Origin: Betaproteobacteria bacterium
Lineage (GTDB): Bacteria; Pseudomonadota; Gammaproteobacteria; Burkholderiales; Burkholderiaceae_C
Length of the DNA stretch: 18,920 nucleotides
Direction: 5' to 3'
Assembly: GCA_025354965.1 (NCBI GenBank)
Contig: JANXLW010000281.1
Coordinates: 1-18,920, forward strand
Position 1 is the stretch's first letter. Each line of letters opens with the position of its first letter. Positions 7,517 to 13,058 of this stretch are shown here, one piece after another. Position numbers and translations under genes: made by a program. Under the pieces are notes generated by a model, which was not told where the DNA came from, ran no database searches, and worked only from the letters and a program-made list of their open reading frames with translations.

Positions 7517-8581
7517 TTATGCGGCTTCGGACATGGCGTCCAGCACCACCCGGCCGGTGATGCGTCCCGCCTGGAGGTCTTGAAGGCTTTGTTCGGCCTG
7601 TGCCAGAGGGCGCACCTGCACCGCTGGCAAAGTCAATTGGCCGCTTTGCACCAGCGCGACCAGCTCACGCATCTGCGCTGTGCTGCCGACCGCCGAGCCC
7701 ATCAGCGAAATCTCGCGCATGGCCAGGGCCACCAGGGGAATCGTGGTTGCGCCGCCGAACAGGCCGACCGAAACAAACCGTCCGCCCTTCTGAAGCGAGG
7801 GAAGCGCCAATGCCGCTGTGGCTGGAGCGCCGACAAAGTCGATCATGCCGGACAGGCCGCCGCCCGACAACGCCAGCAGTTGTGCAGCGCCGCCGGTCTT
7901 GAGATTGAGCACATGCTCGACGCCCGCCGCTTTGGCAGCATCGAGTTTGGCATCGTCAATGTCGCAGGCGATGATGTTGCGATGGCCCAGCGCCTTCAGG
8001 ATGGCAACACCAATCAGACCCAGCCCCCCGCAGCCCAAAACGGCCACCCATTGGCCAGTCTCGGGCAGGCCCAGCTTTGCGGCGGCTGAATAGGCGGTGA
8101 CACCGGAGCAGGCCAGCACGGCCGCCTGCGCCGGTTCAAGGCCTTGAACGTCCACCAGGTAACGCGCGTGCGGAACCATCATGTGGGTCGCGAAGCCGCC
8201 GGGGCGCACCATGCCCATCGCCGCCATCAAGTTGCACAGGTTGTCCTGGCCCTTCAAGCAGGCGGCACATTTGCCACAGCCTATCCAGGGGTTGACCAGA
8301 TAGGTTTCGCCCACACGCACGCCAGCCACGGCAGAGCCGACTGCCGCCACCACACCAATGGGCTCGTGTCCCAGGATCAAGGGCAGCTTCATGCCACGGT
8401 CTGCCAGCACGTTCTTGACGCCGCCCCCCATGTCAAAAAACCCCTCGCGGATATGCACGTCTGAGTGACAGACGCCGCAGTAGGTCAGGCGCATCAGGAC
8501 TTCATGGGGGCCAGGCTCAGGGGTCTCGCGCACTGCCTGCTGCAGGGGCTTGCCCCATTCGACAACATCGAAACTTTTCAT
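7517..8581 (-). CDS. Zinc-dependent alcohol dehydrogenase (medium-chain, MDR family)
   Basis: This 354-residue protein is a medium-chain dehydrogenase/reductase that oxidises an alcohol with NAD(P). Catalytic zinc ligands are visible as Cys38 in CGVCHSD, His72-Glu73 in LGHEPIG, and a third Cys in VLACSGVTAYSA. The structural zinc site has four cysteines at 102, 105, 108 and 116 (GCGKCAACLKGQDNLC). The nucleotide-binding turn is LGCGGLGLIG, followed by an acidic residue at the strand end (ACDIDDAK) that favours NAD. The ATG is supported by GAGGA 7 nt upstream. It is the first gene of the six-gene minus-strand operon and lies just behind the two operator-like repeats. The natural reading is that it oxidises the alcohol made by the CYP153-like enzyme, yielding an aldehyde. 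No aldehyde dehydrogenase follows in the window. Confidence 0.92.
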   Translation of the reverse strand: MKSFDVVEWGKPLQQAVRETPEPGPHEVLMRLTYCGVCHSDVHIREGFFDMGGGVKNVLADRGMKLPLILGHEPIGVVAAVGSAVAGVRVGETYLVNPWIGCGKCAACLKGQDNLCNLMAAMGMVRPGGFATHMMVPHARYLVDVQGLEPAQAAVLACSGVTAYSAAAKLGLPETGQWVAVLGCGGLGLIGVAILKALGHRNIIACDIDDAKLDAAKAAGVEHVLNLKTGGAAQLLALSGGGLSGMIDFVGAPATAALALPSLQKGGRFVSVGLFGGATTIPLVALAMREISLMGSAVGSTAQMRELVALVQSGQLTLPAVQVRPLAQAEQSLQDLQAGRITGRVVLDAMSEAA

Positions 8582-8611
8582 CTGCCTATCCTCTTTTTCT
8601 GGGTAACTTGA

Positions 8612-8629
8612 TTAATTCATACAGATTAA
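8612..8629. promoter_or_regulatory. Candidate TetR operator, copy proximal to the adh operon
   Basis: TTAATTCATACAGATTAA is an imperfect palindrome whose length and pattern match the tetR promoter site (497-514) and the site at 8672. Across the three, 11 of 18 positions are invariant (TTAATTC at the left, ATTA at the right). It lies 31 bp upstream of the adh start. A minus-strand -10-like TTTAAT (8630-8625) falls within it, so binding would block transcription of the six-gene operon. The role is inferred from position and repetition. Confidence 0.6.
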
Positions 8630-8649
8630 ATTAGGAAGCATCAGCATCA

Positions 8650-8665
8650 TGTCACCGGTGTGACA
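8650..8665. promoter_or_regulatory. Inverted repeat between the two operators
   Basis: TGTCAC-CGGT-GTGACA has perfect 6-bp arms around a 4-bp centre; the shorter CACCGGTG inside is also self-complementary. It sits between the two TetR-like sites in the adh/tctC divergent promoter. It could be the binding site of a second regulator, or part of a minus-strand -35 region (GTGACA at 8658-8653). It does not resemble the flanking sites. A CRP site would have TGTGA-N6-TCACA, which this does not match. Confidence 0.35.
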
Positions 8666-8671
8666 AGCTGA

Positions 8672-8689
8672 TTAATTCACTTGGATTAA
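8672..8689. promoter_or_regulatory. Candidate TetR operator, copy proximal to the second tctC gene
   Basis: TTAATTCACTTGGATTAA matches the sites at 497-514 and 8612-8629 in length and in the invariant positions, and it starts exactly 60 bp after the 8612 copy. Both copies are also preceded by TGA, giving a shared TGATTAATTCA. It lies 50 bp upstream of the receptor start. A weak plus-strand promoter may overlap it (TTGGAT at 8681-8686, with AATAAT at 8706-8711 after a long 19-nt spacer). The paired spacing suggests cooperative binding or one site per direction. Confidence 0.6.
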
Positions 8690-8739
8690 CGTGCCCATGC
8701 TTTTAAATAATTTTTGAAAAAATGACAGGAGATACCACC

Positions 8740-9726
8740 ATGAAAAACTTTCTCATTCCCTCGCGTCGTGACGCATTCAAAATCGGCATTGCTGGCGCAT
8801 CCACGCTGGCCCTGCCGGCCTTTGGCCAATCTGATTACCCGTCCCGCCCCATCAAGATCATCGTGCCCTTGCCTGCGGGCGGCGTGGCCGACATTAGCGT
8901 GCGCTCAATTGCCGAGCGCATGCAGATCGCGCTGAAACAGCCCGTCGTGGTGGAGAACAAGCCAGGCGGGTTGTTCGCCATCGCGATGCAGGCGGTGACG
9001 TCCGCGCCTGCCGATGGCTACACACTGCTGCACGTCAACGTGGGCATGCTGGCCGTGCAGGCATCGCTGAAACGCTACGACCTGCTCAAGCAGTTCGCGC
9101 CAATCTCCGAGGCCAACTATGGGCCCACGGTACTGTTCGCCAGCATGAAGGCACCGTTCACGACCGTGGCGGAAATGCTTGCCTACGGGCGCGCCAACCC
9201 CGGCAAGATCAACTATGGTTCCACCGGCGCTGGCTCACTGGAGCACCTGCTGGGCCATTCGCTGTCAAAGGCGGGCGGGTTCGAGGCCACCAATGTGCCT
9301 TTCAAGGGTGGACCGGACGCTGTGATTTCGCTGATGCAGGGCGACACCCACCTGCTGCCATCCATTTACCAATTGGGCAAGCAGTTTGTCGACAAAGGGC
9401 AGATGCGCATTCTGGGCGTATTTGCCGAGCAGCGCCTGGCCGCCCTGCCCGATGTGCCAACCGTTCAACAATTGGGCCTGAACGCGCCCAACATGAGTTA
9501 CTGGGGCGGTTTTGCAGCTTTGGCTGGTGTGCCAGCGCCCGTCATCGAGACCCTGAGGCGAGAAATTGCCGCGGCGGTGGTGTTCCCGGCCGTGCGTGAG
9601 CGCACTGAAGCCGGCGGCAGCATGGCGTCTTTCAGCGCGTCCTCGGCTGACTTCAGCAAAAAAATCGCCTATGACCTGGACTGGATGGGCAGCGCTGTGA
9701 AGAGCGCCAACCTCAATCTGAGTTGA
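8740..9726 (+). CDS. Bug/TctC-family periplasmic substrate-binding protein
   Basis: This 328-residue receptor diverges from the adh operon. The leader MKNFLIPSRRDAFKIGIAGA carries a twin-arginine-like pair (R9-R10) and a hydrophobic stretch ending near PAFGQ, so it should be exported. The mature part begins with the Bug signature DYPSRPIKIIVPLPAGGVAD, with the conserved Asp at residue 51, then NKPGG and PADGYTLLHVN. The start at 8740 was chosen over the in-frame ATG at 8722 because AGGAG (8727-8731) sits 8 nt before it and the leader then has normal length; the earlier ATG overlaps that ribosome site. It shares with the operon a promoter region holding two TetR-like sites, so both are probably induced together. 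No TctA/TctB genes are present. Its sequence differs clearly from the receptor at 3613-4629, so the two may bind different ligands. Confidence 0.92.
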   Translation: MKNFLIPSRRDAFKIGIAGASTLALPAFGQSDYPSRPIKIIVPLPAGGVADISVRSIAERMQIALKQPVVVENKPGGLFAIAMQAVTSAPADGYTLLHVNVGMLAVQASLKRYDLLKQFAPISEANYGPTVLFASMKAPFTTVAEMLAYGRANPGKINYGSTGAGSLEHLLGHSLSKAGGFEATNVPFKGGPDAVISLMQGDTHLLPSIYQLGKQFVDKGQMRILGVFAEQRLAALPDVPTVQQLGLNAPNMSYWGGFAALAGVPAPVIETLRREIAAAVVFPAVRERTEAGGSMASFSASSADFSKKIAYDLDWMGSAVKSANLNLS

Positions 9727-9745
9727 CTCGCGGACTCAACTCAGA
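9717..9745. terminator. Stop-codon-spanning inverted repeat between convergent genes
   Basis: TCTGAGTTGA (9717-9726) and TCAACTCAGA (9736-9745) are perfect reverse complements separated by 9 nt. The left arm ends with the TGA stop of the receptor gene; the right arm contains the minus-strand TGA of the dehydratase (9743-9741). The 10-bp stem can form on transcripts from either side. No clear T-run follows on either strand, so it may be a bidirectional terminator of modest strength or a 3'-end protecting hairpin. Confidence 0.5.
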
Positions 9746-11492
9746 GTGCTGGCGTCTTGCCCTTGGTCTGTGCCGAACGCAGAAAATCAAAATCAACGCC
9801 TTTGTCCGCCTGCGTCACCGTCTGCAAAAACAGCTTGCGGTAGCCGCGCGTGGCGGATGGCTCCGGGATCGGGTTGTCCTTTGAGCGCTGCGCCAGTTCT
9901 TCGGCGGACACCAGCAAACTGATCTCCCGCTTCGAAACCGACAGGCGAATCCGGTCGCCATTCTTCACATGCGCCAGCGGCCCGCCCATCGCTGATTCAG
10001 GTGTGACGTGGAGCACGATGGTGCCGTAACCGGTGCCGCTCATGCGCCCATCGGATATGCGTACCATGTCTTTCACGCCGGCACGCGCCAGCTTCATGGG
10101 GATGGGCAGGTAACCCGCTTCGGGCATGCCGGGAGCGCCTTTGGGGCCGATGTTTTTCAGCACCAGGATGTCATCGGCTTTCACGTCCAGGTCGGCGAGG
10201 TCCACGCGGGCCGCCAGGTCTGCGGCGTTTTCGAACACCACGGCCCGGCCTTCGTGCTCCATCAGTTTGGCGTCGGCGGCCGATTGTTTGATGATGGCGC
10301 CGCCGGGCGCCAGGTTGCCATACAACACGGCGATGGCACCTTGCGGATAGATGGGCTGGTTGAAGGGGCGCACCACGTCCTGTTTGAAACCGGGGCCCTG
10401 GGCTTCAAGTTCTTCACCCAGCGTGCGGCCGGTGACCGTCATGGCATCGAGCTTCAAGAGTGGCTTCAACTCGCGCAGCAAAGTTGCCATGCCGCCCGCG
10501 TCGTGGAAGTTCTCCATGTAGTGCTCGCCCGACGGCTTCAAGTCCAGCAGCACCGGGGTGTCGCGGCCCATGCGGTCCAGCGCGGGCAGGTCGATGTCCA
10601 GGCCCACGCGCCCGGCGATGGCGGCCAGGTGCACGATGCCGTTGGTGGAGCCGCCAATCGCCAGCAACACCCGCAGCGCATTTTCAAAGGCATCGGCGGT
10701 GAGGATTTTGTCGATGGTGAGGCCGTCAAGGGCCATCTGCACTGCACGGGCACCGGTTTCTTCGGCGATTCGGATGCGGTCTGCCGTGACCGCCGGGGGC
10801 GACGCGCCACCGGGTACCGTCATGCCCAGCGCTTCGGCGATACAGGCCATGGTGCTGGCAGTGCCCATCACCGAGCAGGTGCCCACGCTGGCCACCAGTT
10901 GGTGGTTGACCTCGTCTTTCTGGGCGGCGTCAATCTCGCCAGCACGGAACTTGGCCCAGTAGCGGCGGCAGTCGGTGCAGGCCCCCACGCGTTCGCTGCG
11001 GTGGGAGCCCGTCAGCATGGAACCGGTGATGAGCTGGATGGCGGGCAAATTGGCCGACGCCGCCCCCATCAGCTGTGCGGGCACGGTCTTGTCGCAGCCG
11101 CCAATCAGCACGACAGCGTCCATCGGTTGCGCCAACAGCATTTCCTCGGTGTCCATGGACATCAGATTGCGCAGGTACATGCTGGTGGGTGCGGCAAAAC
11201 TTTCGTGGATGCTGATGGTGGGGAAGTCCATGGGCAAGCCGCCCGCCATCAAGATGCCGCGCTTCACGGCCTCAATGAGTTGTGGCATGTTGCCATGGCA
11301 GGGGTTGTAGCTGCTGCCGGTGTTGGTGATGCCTATGACGGGGCGGTCCAGGGCCTTGTCGGTGTAACCCGCACCCTTGATGAAGGCTTTGCGCAGGAAG
11401 AGCGAAAAACCGGCGTCGCCATAACTGGTGAGGCCTTTGTTCATGCCCTTGGGGGCGGCTGTGTCTGGCTTGTTTTTGGGGGTGCTGGTCAT
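9741..11492 (-). CDS. IlvD/Edd-family dehydratase (sugar-acid or dihydroxy-acid dehydratase)
   Basis: This 583-residue iron-sulfur dehydratase removes water from a 2,3-dihydroxy acid or sugar acid to give a 2-keto acid. Candidate cluster ligands are Cys65 (SYNPCHGN), Cys133 (IGGCDKTVPAQ) and Cys206 (SVGTCSVMGTASTM). GGSTNGIVHL, YGNLAPGGAIIK and SDGRMSGTGYG are family hallmarks. The block GACTDCRRYWAKFRAGEID is typical of the sugar-acid (arabinonate/xylonate-like) branch rather than the branched-chain amino acid IlvD, but the exact substrate cannot be read. The ATG at 11492 has AAGG 9 nt upstream. The gene faces the tctC gene, with only 14 bp between stop codons, and is not part of the TetR-linked operon; no copy of the operator motif was found upstream. 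Bug receptors often neighbour such dehydratases in this group, which hints at sugar-acid use. Confidence 0.88.
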   Translation of the reverse strand: MTSTPKNKPDTAAPKGMNKGLTSYGDAGFSLFLRKAFIKGAGYTDKALDRPVIGITNTGSSYNPCHGNMPQLIEAVKRGILMAGGLPMDFPTISIHESFAAPTSMYLRNLMSMDTEEMLLAQPMDAVVLIGGCDKTVPAQLMGAASANLPAIQLITGSMLTGSHRSERVGACTDCRRYWAKFRAGEIDAAQKDEVNHQLVASVGTCSVMGTASTMACIAEALGMTVPGGASPPAVTADRIRIAEETGARAVQMALDGLTIDKILTADAFENALRVLLAIGGSTNGIVHLAAIAGRVGLDIDLPALDRMGRDTPVLLDLKPSGEHYMENFHDAGGMATLLRELKPLLKLDAMTVTGRTLGEELEAQGPGFKQDVVRPFNQPIYPQGAIAVLYGNLAPGGAIIKQSAADAKLMEHEGRAVVFENAADLAARVDLADLDVKADDILVLKNIGPKGAPGMPEAGYLPIPMKLARAGVKDMVRISDGRMSGTGYGTIVLHVTPESAMGGPLAHVKNGDRIRLSVSKREISLLVSAEELAQRSKDNPIPEPSATRGYRKLFLQTVTQADKGVDFDFLRSAQTKGKTPAL

Positions 11493-11653
11493 TGCGAAAT
11501 GCCTTGGGTTGAATGCCTGAGTGGTCTGAATATTCTGAAGCGCCTGAAAATCATGCGGGTTGCAGTTTGAATGGTGCCAGACGCAAGCGGGCGGGAATGT
11601 GTTGCCAGGACACTTTACGCGAACAGAATTTTGCCATCAGACCGCAAACCAAA

Positions 11654-11681
11654 TGCTACTGTTAATATAGCTAACTATTCA
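11654..11681 (+). repeat. 28-bp direct repeat, copy 1
   Basis: The sequence begins TGCTACT and ends TAGCTAACTATTCA. A second copy at 12751-12778 shares 24 of 28 positions, the differences falling only in the central 7 bp. The two copies have the same orientation and flank the SGNH hydrolase gene. This copy lies in the AT-rich 255-bp gap between the hydrolase stop and the dehydratase start. I see no other clear element in that gap. Confidence 0.55.
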
Positions 11682-11747
11682 CTGTTTATAGAGATTTTTA
11701 TGGCTATTTTGTCTCTCGTGATCGGGTTTCTGGCTATTTCCGCCGGT

Positions 11748-12614
11748 CTAAAGCACTTTCTGGATCGCTTCGCGCCAGACGACGGCGAGTTTGGCCCAGC
11801 CGCTTCGATTCGGATGGATCTCATTGAGCCAGTCGCCGCTGCTGCCAGAGTCGCTGGCTTTGGCAGGCACCAGGGTGCCGTCGGTCGGCACTGAAAACAC
11901 ATTGTGGTGGCCCATGGCCCAGCCGGCGATGGTGGTTTGCACCTCGTTGAAAATGCTGTCGGTCAAATCTGGCCACAGGGCGGGCGGGATGTTGTTTTTG
12001 CAGTAGGCCTCGTACAGCCAGGCCCGCCCGCCAGGGAAGGCCGGGGCGTTACGGGCGACGGGTGTGTCATAGTTGTTCAGAAATATCGGCACGTCGGCGT
12101 GGCGACTGTTTTGCACCACGTTGTACAGGGCGGTGAAGTTCGGGTCCAGGTACCCGGTGACCAGCGCGGCGACGGCATCAGCCCTGACGCAGTCGTGGCC
12201 GGTGGCCGGGGCCAGGGCCGTGCCCGCCAGTGCCGCCATGTTTTTGAGCAGCCCCATCCCGGGGTCAGGGTTGCGCGCCGCATCGATGAAGTCGTTGCCG
12301 CCCGCGCTGAGCAAAATCGCATCGAACTTCCAGGCGGGGAAGTCGGTTCGCAGCCACATCCGAAAGTCGCCGCTGGCCTGTTCGCCCATGCGGCGCAGGG
12401 TGTCGCCGAACATGGCGATGATGATGAACAGCACGTCGTCGCCTTGCGCGTCAAAGTTGGCCGCCAACGCCTGGCTCAGAGAGGTGTGAAACATGGCGCT
12501 GCGATCCATCCACGAGTCGCCTTCGGCCAGGAAGCGGTACTTGAAGTTGGCTGGATTCAAGCCGTTTTGCACGTGGCCGTTGAACTCGTTGCCGTAGATG
12601 ACGAGGCTGGACAT
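11748..12614 (-). CDS. SGNH/GDSL-type hydrolase
   Basis: The 288-residue sequence shows the SGNH blocks in order: FLAEGDSWMD with the nucleophile Ser34 (block I, GDSW rather than GDSL), a possible block II around Gly70 (MFGDTL), LLSAGGNDF with Asn107 (block III), and DWLNEIHPN with His267 (block V). The family comprises esterases, lipases and acyl-carbohydrate hydrolases; the substrate is unknown. In block V the residue three before His is Asn264 rather than the usual Asp, so catalysis may rest on a Ser-His dyad or on another acid (Asp261 or Glu265). No signal peptide is visible, so the protein is probably cytosolic. The ATG at 12614 is backed by AAAGGAG 6 nt upstream. The gene stands alone, transcribed away from smc and towards the dehydratase, between two direct 28-bp repeats. 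Confidence 0.85.
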   Translation of the reverse strand: MSSLVIYGNEFNGHVQNGLNPANFKYRFLAEGDSWMDRSAMFHTSLSQALAANFDAQGDDVLFIIIAMFGDTLRRMGEQASGDFRMWLRTDFPAWKFDAILLSAGGNDFIDAARNPDPGMGLLKNMAALAGTALAPATGHDCVRADAVAALVTGYLDPNFTALYNVVQNSRHADVPIFLNNYDTPVARNAPAFPGGRAWLYEAYCKNNIPPALWPDLTDSIFNEVQTTIAGWAMGHHNVFSVPTDGTLVPAKASDSGSSGDWLNEIHPNRSGWAKLAVVWREAIQKVL

Positions 12615-12750
12615 GGCGGGCTCCTTTGCTGGTGTTACCTGAAATTCAAACGCAAATGCCGCCTTCTGTCGGCCGCGCGCCTGACCGGGGCAGTGGTGAA
12701 TATTTTGCGCCCACCAGGCCGGTTTTTGCTTTTGCTTTCAATTTTTTGAT

Positions 12751-12778
12751 TGCTACTACTTATGTAGCTAACTATTCA
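12751..12778 (+). repeat. 28-bp direct repeat, copy 2
   Basis: Same element as at 11654-11681: TGCTACT at the start, TAGCTAACTATTCA at the end, differing only in the central 7 bp. This copy contains a small inverted repeat CTAC-TTAT-GTAG (12755-12766). It lies 136 bp upstream of the SGNH hydrolase start. Confidence 0.55.
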
Positions 12779-12928
12779 GCATTGACAGGGACATTCGGTG
12801 GTTTTACCTGCGGGTTTGGGATTGTGGCGCTGAAATGTCTGGTTTTTGCCTTGGGCCAGGCGGCTCCTGGCTGCCAAGTCCTTCGCTGGCTGTGCCTCAC
12901 AAGGTATCATTGCCCTTGTGTTCAAGGC

Positions 12929-12956
12929 TTGAAAAAAGCCAGGTTTTCCATACAAA
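12929..12956 (+). promoter_or_regulatory. Possible sigma-70 promoter for smc
   Basis: TTGAAA (12929-12934, 5 of 6 to the -35 consensus) is followed after 16 nt by TACAAA (12951-12956, 4 of 6 to the -10 consensus). It would give a leader of roughly 95 nt before the GTG start at 13059. The -35 box overlaps the palindrome TTCAAG-G-CTTGAA, which could be an operator. Read by eye only. Confidence 0.35.
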
Positions 12957-13058
12957 TCAACAGCTTGGCTAATTTTTATGTTTTTGGGGCGCGCGGCGCT
13001 CCAAAGCATGGAAGTGGGTTCTCTCAGGTCAAAGCTTACCGAAGAATTTTCCAGCGCC

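Larger units (their letters stand above)
12615..13058. other. 444-bp intergenic region between the SGNH hydrolase and smc
   Basis: No convincing gene lies here. The region holds the second 28-bp repeat (12751-12778) in a T-rich stretch, a palindrome TTCAAG-G-CTTGAA (12921-12933), an overlapping hairpin GGCTT-N5-AAGCC (12926-12940), and a plausible smc promoter. The reading frame of smc is open back to an ATG at 12978, but this extension does not look like SMC protein. The SGNH gene's promoter should also lie in the left part of this gap. Confidence 0.5.

Noticed and set aside
8650..8665. CRP/FNR binding site.
   Set aside because: The arms read TGTCAC and GTGACA with a 4-bp spacer, unlike TGTGA-N6-TCACA or TTGAT-N4-ATCAA.
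8722..8739. Upstream ATG as the start of the second receptor gene.
   Set aside because: It overlaps the ribosome binding site AGGAG that serves the ATG at 8740, and the later start gives a normal export leader.
10008..11570. 520-codon open frame on the plus strand opposite the dehydratase gene.
   Set aside because: It mirrors the coding strand of a well-supported IlvD/Edd dehydratase. Long antisense frames are expected in GC-rich genes, and its His/Gly/Gln-rich translation resembles no family.
11571..11894. 107-codon plus-strand frame with a hydrophobic stretch (MAILSLVIGFLAISAG).
   Set aside because: Its second half overlaps the supported SGNH gene antisense, no ribosome site precedes its start, and the hydrophobic run may come from AT-rich intergenic sequence. 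It remains a weak possibility.
12978..13058. 27-codon N-terminal extension of SMC.
   Set aside because: SMC proteins begin at the RLNSIKLSGFKSF block. The extension has no family character and no ribosome site, so the GTG at 13059 is preferred.
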